Shown here piece by piece: positions 28,094 through 37,458 of a stretch of DNA of 64,000 nucleotides. This DNA comes from Undibacterium sp. CCC3.4. Its GTDB lineage: Bacteria; Pseudomonadota; Gammaproteobacteria; Burkholderiales; Burkholderiaceae_D. A program made the translations under genes and the position numbers. The stretch lies in contig NZ_CP133779.1 in the NCBI RefSeq assembly GCF_034347425.1, positions 2,914,001 to 2,978,000 on the forward strand. The letters are read 5' to 3'. Each line of letters begins with the position of its first letter. The stretch's first letter is position 1. The notes beneath the pieces are model-generated. The model searched no databases and was not told where the DNA came from. It was given only the letters and a program-made list of their open reading frames with translations.

Positions 28094-29239
28094 ATGACGC
28101 AAGCAGCGACGACCGCAGCGGCCACACCGCTCAACACGACTCCATTAAACGGCGCACACCGCGCAGCCGGTGCCAAGATGGTCGATTTCGGCGGTTGGGA
28201 TATGCCGGTCAATTACGGTTCACAAATCGAAGAACACCATGCCGTGCGCGGCGACTGTGGCATGTTTGACGTCTCGCACATGTGCGTGGTCGATCTGCGC
28301 GGCCCGCAGGTACGTGCGTTTCTGCGTGGTTTAGTGGCCAATAATGTCGATAAGCTGCAAGTGCCGGGCAAAGCCCTGTATTCATGCATGCTGACACCGG
28401 CCGGTACCGTGGTCGATGATCTGATCATTTATTTTTTCGATGAAACTTGGTTTCGTTTGGTCGTCAATGCCGGCACGGCCGCCAAAGATGTCGCCTGGAT
28501 GCAGGCACACAATGACGCCACCGCCGCCGGTATCAGCATCACGGCACGACGCGATGGCGCGGATGCGTTTGCGCTGATCGCTGTGCAGGGGCCGAATGCG
28601 CGCGCCAAAGTTTGGCAGATTTTGCCGCAAACGCAGGCCGCCAGCGTCGACCTCAAGCCTTTTAATGCCGTCATCGTGGCCGCTACCGCCTACGGTGAAG
28701 TCATGGTGGCGCGCACCGGTTATACCGGCGAAGATGGTTTCGAAATCGCCGTGGCAGCCAGCCGTGTGACCGAACTCTGGAATGCCTTGGCCGCCATCGG
28801 TGTGGCACCGGCCGGGCTCGGTGCGCGCGATACCTTGCGCCTCGAAGCAGGCATGAATTTGTACGGCCAAGATATGGATGAAAGTGTCAATCCGCTTAAT
28901 GCCGGTCTGGCTTGGACGATTGATTTGCTCAGCGAGCGCGATTTCGTCGGCAAACAAGCTTTGCTCGAGCAAGGCCAAAGCGCACAGTTCCTCGGCTTGC
29001 TGTTGCGTGAAAAAGGCGGCATTCTGCGCGCCCATCAAAAAGTCTTGTGTGCGCAAGGTGAGGGTGAAATCACCAGCGGCACCTTCAGCCCGAGCATGCA
29101 GCAAGCGATCGCCTTGGCGCGCTTGCCGCTGGGTGTAGCCATCGGCGACACCGTGCACGTCGTGATCCGCGATAAGCAGCTCGCCGCCACGGTCGTTAAA
29201 TTACCATTTGTACGGAACGGCAAAGTGCTGGTAGCCTGA
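28094..29239 (+). CDS. gcvT: Aminomethyltransferase, glycine cleavage T protein
   Basis: Transfers the C1 unit from the H-protein-bound aminomethyl group to tetrahydrofolate. The 381-residue protein has the folate-binding core [27 protein letters not shown], the [13 protein letters not shown] loop and the [14 protein letters not shown] segment with the conserved Glu. CGAGGT precedes ATG 28094 by about 8 bases. It is controlled by the riboswitch and starts the operon gcvT-gcvH-gcvP. Confidence 0.97.
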   Translation: MTQAATTAAATPLNTTPLNGAHRAAGAKMVDFGGWDMPVNYGSQIEEHHAVRGDCGMFDVSHMCVVDLRGPQVRAFLRGLVANNVDKLQVPGKALYSCMLTPAGTVVDDLIIYFFDETWFRLVVNAGTAAKDVAWMQAHNDATAAGISITARRDGADAFALIAVQGPNARAKVWQILPQTQAASVDLKPFNAVIVAATAYGEVMVARTGYTGEDGFEIAVAASRVTELWNALAAIGVAPAGLGARDTLRLEAGMNLYGQDMDESVNPLNAGLAWTIDLLSERDFVGKQALLEQGQSAQFLGLLLREKGGILRAHQKVLCAQGEGEITSGTFSPSMQQAIALARLPLGVAIGDTVHVVIRDKQLAATVVKLPFVRNGKVLVA

Positions 29240-29309
29240 GCGACGGGCGCCGTCGTGACTCTCATTATCTTATGTGAACACTATTAATTACTTATTTGGA
29301 AAGCTACTC

Positions 29310-29687
29310 ATGAATATCCCAGCAGAATTGAAATACACCACTTCCCACGAATGGGTACGTCTCGAAGCCGATGGCTCGCTCACGATCGGCATCACCGAAT
29401 TTGCCCAAGACGCCTTGGGTGACATCGTCTTCGTCGATTTGCCGAAAGTTGGCAGCGTATTAGCGGCCGGTAAAGACTGCGCCGTGGTGGAATCGGTCAA
29501 AGCAGCCGGCGATATTTATGCGCCAGTCAGCGGCGAAGTCATCGCTGTCAATGAAGCGGTCGCCGATGCACCGGAAAGTATCAATACCGATGCTTTCAGC
29601 GCCTGGCTGTTCAAATTGAAACCGACCAATGTCGCCGACATCGACGGCTTGCTCGATGCTGCCGCTTACGCCGGCAATATCGGCTGA
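29310..29687 (+). CDS. gcvH: Glycine cleavage system H protein
   Basis: Carries the lipoyl arm between the P, T and L proteins. The 125-residue protein has the lipoylation motif with Lys64 ([10 protein letters not shown]) and the C-terminal helix region typical of GcvH. Start ATG 29310 ([16 protein letters not shown] upstream) is preferred over 29274, which adds 12 weak residues. Confidence 0.97.
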   Translation: MNIPAELKYTTSHEWVRLEADGSLTIGITEFAQDALGDIVFVDLPKVGSVLAAGKDCAVVESVKAAGDIYAPVSGEVIAVNEAVADAPESINTDAFSAWLFKLKPTNVADIDGLLDAAAYAGNIG

Positions 29688-29702
29688 TACCGCTGCTACT
29701 GT

Positions 29703-29748
29703 GCCGGCGGCAATGCCGCCGGCCTGTGACGCGCCACTGAAGTGGCGC
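29703..29748 (+). other. Two consecutive hairpins between gcvH and gcvP
   Basis: First stem GCCGGCGGC (29703-29711) with GCCGCCGGC (29715-29723); second stem GCGCCACT (29731-29738) with AGTGGCGC (29741-29748). No T tract follows. They fill much of the 107-base spacer before gcvP. Confidence 0.6.
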
Positions 29749-29794
29749 ATCGCTTCGATTCTTCTCTGCCTCATCTGACTACTGCGCCCCTATC

Positions 29795-32674
29795 ATGACC
29801 CGACCTTCACTGACTCAATTGGAAGCCCACGACGCTTTCATCGCCCGCCATATCGCGCCATCGCCGGCTGAACAGGCGCATATGCTGGCCACGCTCGGCT
29901 ATGCTGATCGCACCGCCTTGATCGATGCCATCGTACCGGCCAATATACGCCGCCACGATACGCTGCCGCTGGCTGAGTTTACCGCCGCCAAATCAGAACA
30001 AGCCGCCTTGGCCCAGCTCAAGCAATTGGCTGGCAAAAACCAGGTATTGAAATCGCTGATCGGTCAGGGTTACTACAACACCTATACACCGGGTGTGATC
30101 TTACGCAATGTGTTTGAAAATCCGGCTTGGTACACCGCCTACACGCCGTATCAACCGGAAATTTCGCAAGGTCGTCTCGAAGCGATTCTTAATTTCCAGA
30201 CCATGATCACCGACATGACCGGTCTCGATATCGCCAATGCCTCGATGCTCGATGAAGGCACGGCCGCGGCCGAAGCGATGACGCTGATACTGCGCGTCGG
30301 TAAATCGGACTCGAAAGTGTTTTATGTTGGTGCCGATGTCTTGCCGCAAACACGAGAAATCATCGCGACCCGCGCAAAACCGCTGGGCATAGAAGTCCGC
30401 ACTTGTCATGGTAGCGATGCGCTCGAACATGCCTGTTTCGGCGTGCTCTTGCAATACCCGGGCGTCAATGGCGATATCCGCGATTACCGCGAATATGCCG
30501 CCGCCTTGCATGCCAAAGGCGCACTCGTCATCGCCGCTGCCGACTTATTAGCCTTGACACTGATTACGCCACCAGGCGAATGGGGTGCTGATGTGGTGGT
30601 GGGGAATAGTCAGCGTTTCGGTGTGCCGCTCGGTTTCGGCGGCCCGCACGCCGGTTACATGGCCACGCGCGACGCCTACAAACGCAGTATGCCGGGCCGT
30701 TTGGTCGGCGTTACGGTCGATGCCCAAGGTCAGCAAGCGTATCGCCTCGCTTTGCAAACGCGCGAACAACATATCCGTCGCGAAAAAGCCACCTCGAATA
30801 TTTGTACGGCCCAAGTGTTACTCGCGGTGATCGCTTCGATGTATGCGATTTACCACGGCCCGGCCGGTTTGCGCCAGATCGCCCAACGCGTGCAACGCCT
30901 GACCGGCGTGCTGGCCGGTGGTTTGCAGCAGCTTGGCTTCACGCTGCAAAACAGCAGTTATTTTGACACGCTCACAGTCACGGTGTCTAACGCCGCTGCG
31001 GTTCATGCTGCTGCCGTTGCAGCCGGTTATAATTTGCGTCAAATCAGTGCCGAAGCGGTCGGTGTTTCAATCGATGAAACGGTCGAGCGCAGCGATATTC
31101 TCAAGCTCTGGTCTATCTTTGCCGATGGCCGCACACTGCCGGATTTTGCTGCCATCGAAGCAGCTGTGGTGGACGCGATTCCGGCCGGCTTGCTGCGTAC
31201 CAGCGCCTTCCTCAGCCATCCTACCTTCCAGCGCTACCATGCCGAACATGAAATGCTGCGTTATCTGCGTGGTTTGGCCGATAAAGATTTGGCGCTCGAT
31301 CGCAGCATGATACCGCTCGGTTCCTGCACTATGAAATTGAACGCCACCAGCGAAATGGTACCGGTTACTTGGCCAGAGTTTTCCAATATCCATCCGTTTG
31401 CCCCTGATACACAAACCATCGGCTACCGCGAAATGATCGCGCAACTCGAAGCCATGTTGTGTGCGGCTACCGGCTATGCCGCAGTATCCTTACAACCGAA
31501 TGCAGGCTCACAAGGTGAATACGCCGGTTTGCTGGTGATTCAGGCTTACCATGCCGCCCGCGGTCAAGGGCATCGCAATATCTGTCTTATTCCTTCGTCG
31601 GCACATGGTACCAATCCGGCTTCGGCTTCGATGGTCGGGCTGGAAGTGGTGGTCGTGGCTTGCGATGAACGAGGCAACGTCGATCTGCATGATTTACAAG
31701 CCAAGGCCGAACAGCACAGTGCCAATCTGGCCGCTGTGATGGTGACCTACCCGTCTACCCATGGCGTATTCGAAGAAGGCATACAGCAGTTGTGCGAAAT
31801 CGTGCACAGCCATGGCGGTCAAGTGTATGTCGATGGTGCCAATATGAATGCGCTCGTCGGTGTCGCGGCACCGGGCCAGTTCGGTGGCGACGTCAGTCAC
31901 TTGAATTTGCATAAAACTTTCTGCATTCCGCATGGCGGTGGTGGACCGGGCGTTGGTCCGGTGGCGGTGGCGGCGCATTTGGCGCAGTTTTTACCGAACC
32001 ATACCTCGACCGGTTATATGCGCGGCGAAAACGGCATTTCTGCCGTCAGTGCGGCAGCCTTCGGTTCGGCCAGTATTTTGCCGATTTCCTGGATGTACAT
32101 CGCCATGATGGGTGCCGAAGGTTTGAAAGCGGCAACCGAAACGGCGATTTTGGCAGCCAACTACATCGCCAAGCGTCTGGCACCACATTATCCGGTGCTC
32201 TACGCTGGTCACGACGGCTTGGTCGCGCATGAATGCATACTCGATCTGCGTCCGCTCACCGATGCCACCGGCATCAGCAATGAAGATGTCGCCAAGCGTT
32301 TGATCGACTTCGGTTTCCATGCCCCGACCATGAGCTTCCCGGTACCCGGCACGCTGATGATAGAACCGACCGAAAGCGAATCATTGCGCGAACTCGATCG
32401 CTTCATCGATGCCATGATCGCGATTCGTGAAGAAATCGCCAAAGTCGCCAGCGCTGAATTCGATGCCAAAGATAATCCGCTCAAGCATGCACCGCATACG
32501 ATACAGAGTTTGCTTGCAGCCGAATGGTCGCATCCGTACAGCCGCGAAACGGCCGCGTATCCGCTGCCGTCATTGCGTCACCAAAAATACTGGGCACCGG
32601 TAGGTCGTGCCGACAATGTGTATGGTGATCGCAATCTGTTTTGCTCTTGCGTACCGCTATCGGATTATCAATAA
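29795..32674 (+). CDS. gcvP: Glycine dehydrogenase (decarboxylating), P protein
   Basis: PLP enzyme that decarboxylates glycine and loads the aminomethyl group on GcvH. The 959-residue, single-chain protein has two PLP-type halves; the Schiff-base Lys707 lies in [17 protein letters not shown], matching E. coli Lys706. ATG 29795 has no clear Shine-Dalgarno site, so translation may depend on the hairpins or on the riboswitch-driven transcript. Last gene of the operon. No lpd (L protein) is present nearby. Confidence 0.97.
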   Translation: MTRPSLTQLEAHDAFIARHIAPSPAEQAHMLATLGYADRTALIDAIVPANIRRHDTLPLAEFTAAKSEQAALAQLKQLAGKNQVLKSLIGQGYYNTYTPGVILRNVFENPAWYTAYTPYQPEISQGRLEAILNFQTMITDMTGLDIANASMLDEGTAAAEAMTLILRVGKSDSKVFYVGADVLPQTREIIATRAKPLGIEVRTCHGSDALEHACFGVLLQYPGVNGDIRDYREYAAALHAKGALVIAAADLLALTLITPPGEWGADVVVGNSQRFGVPLGFGGPHAGYMATRDAYKRSMPGRLVGVTVDAQGQQAYRLALQTREQHIRREKATSNICTAQVLLAVIASMYAIYHGPAGLRQIAQRVQRLTGVLAGGLQQLGFTLQNSSYFDTLTVTVSNAAAVHAAAVAAGYNLRQISAEAVGVSIDETVERSDILKLWSIFADGRTLPDFAAIEAAVVDAIPAGLLRTSAFLSHPTFQRYHAEHEMLRYLRGLADKDLALDRSMIPLGSCTMKLNATSEMVPVTWPEFSNIHPFAPDTQTIGYREMIAQLEAMLCAATGYAAVSLQPNAGSQGEYAGLLVIQAYHAARGQGHRNICLIPSSAHGTNPASASMVGLEVVVVACDERGNVDLHDLQAKAEQHSANLAAVMVTYPSTHGVFEEGIQQLCEIVHSHGGQVYVDGANMNALVGVAAPGQFGGDVSHLNLHKTFCIPHGGGGPGVGPVAVAAHLAQFLPNHTSTGYMRGENGISAVSAAAFGSASILPISWMYIAMMGAEGLKAATETAILAANYIAKRLAPHYPVLYAGHDGLVAHECILDLRPLTDATGISNEDVAKRLIDFGFHAPTMSFPVPGTLMIEPTESESLRELDRFIDAMIAIREEIAKVASAEFDAKDNPLKHAPHTIQSLLAAEWSHPYSRETAAYPLPSLRHQKYWAPVGRADNVYGDRNLFCSCVPLSDYQ

Positions 32675-32700
32675 ATCTGCTGGGTATGAGTAGTTAAGCT

Positions 32701-32730
32701 AACCGGATGCAGCGCACGCTGCATCCGGTT
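32701..32730 (+). terminator. Hairpin at the end of the gcv operon
   Basis: AACCGGATGCAGC (32701-32713) pairs perfectly over 13 bp with GCTGCATCCGGTT (32718-32730), loop GCAC, 27 bases after the gcvP stop. Only TTTCC follows, so it is not a standard T-tract terminator. Confidence 0.55.
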
Positions 32731-32831
32731 TCCACGTCGCCGTTGTTAAGTACAGCAAGCACTGCCAGTAGCGACAGCGTAAAAGTATAGATTCATCAAA
32801 AATCTGACTAGGGTTTGAAACCCCGGCCTTC

Positions 32832-33092
32832 AGAGGCTGTCGCAAAAGGGTATTGAGTCGGTATCATTACCCTAACTGGTGGCCACGTCATTCCTGCGCG
32901 CTTTTGGCAGGAACCCAGCGGCGTTCGTGGTTAACTGAAAATGCCAGAAATTGTGGCATTTTCAGTGTAAAAAACGACGCTGGGTTCCCGCCAAAAGCAT
33001 GCGGGAATGACGAGGCTGTGGCATGCAGGAAAGACGCGGTATGCGGTGTTTCAGGTGTAAAAAACGTCCATCAGGCTTTTGCGACAGCCTCT
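32832..33092. mobile_element. Small non-coding element with 17-bp terminal inverted repeats (repeat copy A)
   Basis: The ends AGAGGCTGTCGCAAAAG (32832-32848) and its complement (33076-33092) bound 261 bases with no coding potential. Flanks CCGGCCTTC and TCAGGCCGG close to a near-perfect CCGGCCTTCAGGCCGG palindrome if the element and one TC are removed, which suggests a 2-bp target duplication (TC). Inside, 32886-33012 folds into a long imperfect hairpin (CGTCATTCC to GGAATGACG, inner stem CTGAAAATGCCA with TGGCATTTTCAG). The gap 32731-33209 otherwise holds no gene; the flank before the element recurs at 34757. Confidence 0.65.
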
Positions 33093-33209
33093 TCAGGCCG
33101 GTGAGCGACGAAGGAGCGACCCGATGGGAGGGGATGCAAACCCCTTCCAGAGGCTTTTCCATCGTCGCTTGCGACGATCCATTTAGTTGTTTGCGCAAAA
33201 GAAGCGCTG

Positions 33210-33662
33210 TTACTTGCCCTTGTAAATACCGGCTTCGAGTATCACATCGCCGGCCAGGAAAATATAAGTCGACTTATTTTCGAGCTGCTTGCTAACCGGA
33301 TTGTTGTAGCGGTAATCGACCCAACCCTTGCCCTTGGCTTTGGCCAAGGCAAGAATTTCTTTGCGATACAGCTTGCCATCGGCGTCTGGCAAATCCAGCA
33401 TGTTTTTACCGACCAATTTAGGATTGACCGGATGGGCTAAGATAGGGCCATCGATGGCGCGCACATACAGATAAATATCGCCGTTGATAAATTCGGGATT
33501 TTTTTCTGAAATGGTTTTGATCAAGGCATCTTTACCATTTTTTTGCAAATAGCTGTTTCCCTTTTCAACCATCGCGACCGCATCAGCCTTGTTATCGGCA
33601 GCATGGACGAATGGCAAAGCAGTGAGTGACAGCGCGAATAGCAGGCAATGTGGGAATTTCAT
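33210..33662 (-). CDS. Secreted single Cache-domain protein
   Basis: A 150-residue precursor with a signal peptide (1-21, ending VHA before ADNKA) and one Cache_2-type sensory fold (NPEFINGDIYLYVRAIDGPILAHP, then LVGKNMLDLPDADGKLY and GWVDYRYNNP). Free-standing periplasmic Cache proteins bind small ligands and may pass them to receptors; no membrane-anchored partner is adjacent. CGGAG lies 8 bases before ATG 33662. Its gene stands alone between repeat copies A and MscS. Confidence 0.8.
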   Translation of the reverse strand: MKFPHCLLFALSLTALPFVHAADNKADAVAMVEKGNSYLQKNGKDALIKTISEKNPEFINGDIYLYVRAIDGPILAHPVNPKLVGKNMLDLPDADGKLYRKEILALAKAKGKGWVDYRYNNPVSKQLENKSTYIFLAGDVILEAGIYKGK

Positions 33663-33798
33663 GCGTTGGACTCCGGAAAGTGAATGGAGGACTAATCATC
33701 CCATACTGCCATGTTGAACACTATAAGCATTAACCACAGTGTGCACATTTTGCAAAAAACATACCGGCTCAGCGGCGCGCATGCGGCAATGCAGAAAA

Positions 33799-34614
33799 TT
33801 ATTTCTCGCTTTGCTGTACCGCAATTTGATGCACTGCCGGCACCGGCCAGCCGGCTTCGGCGTAGGCGGCGACGATGGCTTTATTGGTATCGAAATACAC
33901 TTGCCAGTAATCTTTGTTGCTGCAATACGGACGCAAAGTGATCAGCGTACCGGCCGGATTGAATTCCAGAATTTCCACCGTCGGTGCCGGACTGACGGCA
34001 ATATTATTGACGGTGGCGAGGTGACGTTTCAAGGTGTCGATGGCTTGCTGCGGCACGACACCATTGGCGATCTGGCATTTCAAATCGACTCGGCGCAGCG
34101 GATTGGCGGAGTAATTGATGATGTTGTCGGCAAAAATTTTGTTATTCCCTACATACACGCGCAAATTATCACCGGTATTGATGGTGGTAGCGAACAAGCC
34201 GATTTCCGTGACTTCACCGGTTTGACCACCGGCGCTGATGGCGTCGCCGACTTTGAATGGGCGCAGGATGACAAGGAAAATGCCGGCCGCAAAATTGGCT
34301 AACAAACCCGACCACGCCACGCCGATGGCAACACCGCCGGCTGCGATCAAGGCCGCGAACGAGGTAGTTTGTATGCCGCAGACATCGAGTATCGCCATGA
34401 CCAAGGCGATCCGCAAGGCCACGTTAAGGGTAGACTTGCCGTAGTTGACCAAGGTTGGATCAACCTTGCGCGCCGCCATCGCACGACCGAGCAAATTGAC
34501 CAGCAAGTTGATCAGCATGCCGCCTATGATCCAAATGGCCAGGGCGGCGAGAATTTTGATTCCGAATGGAATCAGATAAGTATTGAACAATTGTTCTAAA
34601 TTAATATTGGGCAT
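33799..34614 (-). CDS. mscS: Small-conductance mechanosensitive channel MscS
   Basis: Opens under membrane tension to release solutes on osmotic downshock. ATG 34614 has GAGGAT before it and gives 271 residues with three N-terminal helices; the third contains the Gly/Ala-rich pore helix (GGVAIGVAWSGLLANFAAGIF), followed by the MscS beta domain (VGDAISAGGQTGEVTEIGLF). The frame to 34653 adds 13 residues with no support. The MscS family length is about 270-290. Confidence 0.93.
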   Translation of the reverse strand: MPNINLEQLFNTYLIPFGIKILAALAIWIIGGMLINLLVNLLGRAMAARKVDPTLVNYGKSTLNVALRIALVMAILDVCGIQTTSFAALIAAGGVAIGVAWSGLLANFAAGIFLVILRPFKVGDAISAGGQTGEVTEIGLFATTINTGDNLRVYVGNNKIFADNIINYSANPLRRVDLKCQIANGVVPQQAIDTLKRHLATVNNIAVSPAPTVEILEFNPAGTLITLRPYCSNKDYWQVYFDTNKAIVAAYAEAGWPVPAVHQIAVQQSEK

Positions 34615-34756
34615 GGCTATCCTCGGCTGAACTGAAAAGTGATCGTTAATCATTCATCAATATCGGGTTTCGTGGATAAATTGTCAATGATGAAAATGTA
34701 AGAATTTGACAAATAGTGGCGCTGCGGCGGTTCCGAGTTGTGGTTTTAGTCGGCAT

Positions 34757-35040
34757 CATCAAAAATCTGACCAGGGTTTGAAACCCCGGCCTTCAGAGGC
34801 TGTCGCAAAAGGGTATTGAGTCGGTATCATTACCTCAACTGGTGGCGACCTCATTCCTGCGCGCTTTTGGCAGGAATCCAGCGGCGTTCGTGCTTAACTG
34901 AAAATGCCAGATATGATCGTGTTTTCAGTGCTGAAAACGACACTGGGTTCCCGCCAAAAGCATGCGGGAATGACGAGGCTGCGGCATGCGGGAATGACGA
35001 GGCTGCGGCATGCGGGAATGATAAAGCTGTGCCGGGGGCC
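34757..35040. repeat. Interspersed repeat copy B with 24-bp tandem units
   Basis: Starts CATCATCAAAAATCTGACC, like the flank of copy A, has the left terminal repeat (34795-34811), the same long hairpin (about 34850-34975) and then three 24-bp units beginning CATGCGGGAATGAC at 34961, 34985 and 35009. The right terminal repeat of copy A is missing. It ends 5 bases before the phnE stop. No gene is seen in 34615-35045. Confidence 0.8.
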
Positions 35041-35045
35041 ACGGC

Positions 35046-35846
35046 TCACTGCGTCAAATGCTTACGAATCGCAAAACTCAGTGCATCGACGACTGCCACT
35101 AACAGCAGCATGGCGAGAATGACACTGGCCGCAGTTGGCATTTGAAATAAAGATAAATGGTACTTCAGCATCTGCCCCAAACCGCCAGCGCCGACCACGC
35201 CCAGAATCGCGGCGGCGCGGATATTATTTTCCCAACGGTACAGGGTGTAAGACAGCATTTGTGGCAAAGCTTGCGGCAGGCTGGCATACAAGAAGGCTTG
35301 CGTTGCCGAGGCACCGTTGAGGCGCAGACTGGTGGCACAGGCCGGTGGCAGATTTTCTAAAGTTTCGGCAAACAAGCGGCCGAGTACGCCGCTGGTATGC
35401 GCCGCCAAAGCGATGGTGCCGGCAAACGGGCCAAGCCCGGCGGCGATGAGCATGATGGAAGCCCATACCAATTCTGGGACGGCGCGCAAAATATTGAGCA
35501 GCAAGCGCGTCGATGCTCTGGCCAGTGGGCCGAAGCGGCCACTGGCTGGCAGCGCTAGTAACAGCCCGAACACGGTGGCCAGCGCCGTCCCGAGCGCCGA
35601 CATGGCCAGGGTTTCCAGCGTAGCGAAGCCGATTTTTCTTAGCAGCGCAGGGGTCAGATCGGGTGGCATGAAACCATGCAAAAATTCGCTGGCGCTGCGT
35701 ACTGCCTCAGCGCTCAGCAGCGTGCGCCATTCGAGTTGCAAGCTGATGAAGCTGGCAGCGACCAGCAATATCGCGGCCACCCATAACAGCATGCCGCGCA
35801 GGCTCAGCAGCGGCGGGGCCGTTGGCATGGAGTTGCTCGCGCTCAT
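35046..35846 (-). CDS. phnE: PhnE-type ABC permease (second copy)
   Basis: The 266-residue permease has about six helices and a BPD-type permease signature (NGASATQAFLYASLPQALPQM, the EAA loop). Such pairs transport phosphonate, phosphite or related oxyanions, and by the adjacent binding protein perhaps selenate. Its ATG overlaps the stop of the upstream permease by 4 bases (ATGA). Last gene of the operon phnD-phnC-phnE-phnE. Confidence 0.88.
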   Translation of the reverse strand: MSASNSMPTAPPLLSLRGMLLWVAAILLVAASFISLQLEWRTLLSAEAVRSASEFLHGFMPPDLTPALLRKIGFATLETLAMSALGTALATVFGLLLALPASGRFGPLARASTRLLLNILRAVPELVWASIMLIAAGLGPFAGTIALAAHTSGVLGRLFAETLENLPPACATSLRLNGASATQAFLYASLPQALPQMLSYTLYRWENNIRAAAILGVVGAGGLGQMLKYHLSLFQMPTAASVILAMLLLVAVVDALSFAIRKHLTQ

Positions 35847-36688
35847 GCCAAACCCTTGCGCAAAGCTTGGCTCAGTGCATCGGCAGCGGCCACCAGCAGC
35901 ACGAAGACGATTAACATGGTCGACACTTCGGCACCGGCCAGCATTTTCATCGATTCATCCATGCGCTGGCCGAGTCCGCCGGCACCGACAAAGCCCATCA
36001 CGACTGAGCCGCGGATCGCGCATTCCCAGCGGTACAAGGTATACGACACCAGTTCCGAGGCGGCATCGGGCAAGCTGCCGAAACAAAATGCCGCCAGCCG
36101 CGAGCTGCCGTTTTCCAGTAAAGTACGGCAGGTCGTCGGATCGCTGGCTTCGATGATTTCGGCATACACTTTACCCAGCATGCCGCAGTAAGTCAGTGCA
36201 ATCGCTAACACTCCGGCGGTCGGACCGAGGCCGATGATGCGTACCAACAGCAGAGCCCAGACTAATTCCGGCACACTGCGCAAGAATACCAATAGCCAGC
36301 GCACCGCTTGACGCACGGCCAGCGAAGAATGGCGCATGCGGCCGCCGCCCAAGCGCGAGATCGATAATTGTTGATTGACGATGAGCGTCATCGGCAGCGC
36401 GCCCAGTATCGCCAGCGTCATGCCGGCAGTGGCCATGGCGATGGTTTGCCAAGTCGCGCTGGCGACGATGGCGAGAAACTCGGCCGAATGTTCGGGTGGG
36501 AAAAAATGACTGAGAAAACCAGCCGTGGCACGCAGGCTTTGGGCATCGAGCAGTATCCACGGTTGAAATTCGCTCAGCTGGGCCAGTGGCCACAGCAATA
36601 GCAATGCTAACAAACTGTACATGACCCGGCCGCGCCACGCCGGATCACGTGCCAAGCTGGCCGGAAACCCTGGTGTGTTGCTGCTCAT
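35843..36688 (-). CDS. phnE: PhnE-type ABC permease (first copy)
   Basis: The 281-residue permease, homologous to the following one but divergent, has an EAA loop (EASDPTTCRTLLENGSSRL). Two different permeases argue for a heterodimer. Its ATG overlaps the ATPase stop (TCAT on the plus strand reads ATGA), indicating coupled translation. Confidence 0.88.
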   Translation of the reverse strand: MSSNTPGFPASLARDPAWRGRVMYSLLALLLLWPLAQLSEFQPWILLDAQSLRATAGFLSHFFPPEHSAEFLAIVASATWQTIAMATAGMTLAILGALPMTLIVNQQLSISRLGGGRMRHSSLAVRQAVRWLLVFLRSVPELVWALLLVRIIGLGPTAGVLAIALTYCGMLGKVYAEIIEASDPTTCRTLLENGSSRLAAFCFGSLPDAASELVSYTLYRWECAIRGSVVMGFVGAGGLGQRMDESMKMLAGAEVSTMLIVFVLLVAAADALSQALRKGLA

Positions 36689-37458
36689 AGCTGTGCTGCT
36701 ACGGTCGACTGGGCATTGCGATACAGTTCGGCGATCATGTGGTCGCTGACTTCGCGGCTATCGAATAAAATTTTCCCGTCACGCAAACCGATGAGACGGT
36801 CAAAGCAACTGCGTGCCAGATCCACATTGTGCAAACTGCAGATCAGGGTGGCCTGACGTTGCCGGGCTTCTTGCTGCAAAGTGGCGAGCGTTTGCTGTGC
36901 CAAGGTCGGGTCGAGTGCCGACAGCGGCTCATCGACCAGTAGCAAGCTCGCGTCCGACAGTAACAGCCGCGCCAAACCACAGCGTTGCCGCTCGCCGCCC
37001 GAGAGTTGATCTACGCGCGCATAGAGCTTATGTTCGAGATGAAAGCGTGCCAGCGCTTGCCAAGCCGCGCGCGGATCTTGTGGGCGGATCAGATTACGCA
37101 GCGCCTGCAGCAGCGACCAGTGCGGCAAACGGCCAGCCAAGACGGTAGTGATGACGCGCTGACGCGCCGGTAAGGGCGCTGTTTGCGGGGCCAGGAACAA
37201 GTGCCGACGCCAGCGATGGCGTGCGCTTTCAGATAATTGCCAAGGGTCTTGCTGGCCGACGAACAAATGTCCGCTGCTCGGTCGCAGCGCGCCGGCAAGG
37301 GTATGCAAGAGCGTGGTTTTGCCGGCCCCGGACGGGCCAATCAGAGCGATCTGCTCACCCGCCGGGATCTCGATATTAAGATCGCGTAAGGCATACTGCG
37401 GCACGCCGGTACCGGGATGGCGCACCGCTAGCTGCTGTAGAGACAGCGCTGCCGGCAT
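36685..37458 (-). CDS. phnC: PhnC-type ABC importer ATPase
   Basis: The 257-residue ATPase has GPSGAGKT (Walker A), LSGGERQR signature and LLLVDEPLSALD, as in PhnC. It powers import through the two permeases. ATG 37458 overlaps the phnD stop by one base (TAATG). Confidence 0.9.
   Translation of the reverse strand: MPAALSLQQLAVRHPGTGVPQYALRDLNIEIPAGEQIALIGPSGAGKTTLLHTLAGALRPSSGHLFVGQQDPWQLSESARHRWRRHLFLAPQTAPLPARQRVITTVLAGRLPHWSLLQALRNLIRPQDPRAAWQALARFHLEHKLYARVDQLSGGERQRCGLARLLLSDASLLLVDEPLSALDPTLAQQTLATLQQEARQRQATLICSLHNVDLARSCFDRLIGLRDGKILFDSREVSDHMIAELYRNAQSTVAAQL

Noticed and set aside
34961..35032. Possible CRISPR repeats
   Set aside because: The 24-bp units are directly adjacent with no spacers, and there are no cas genes.
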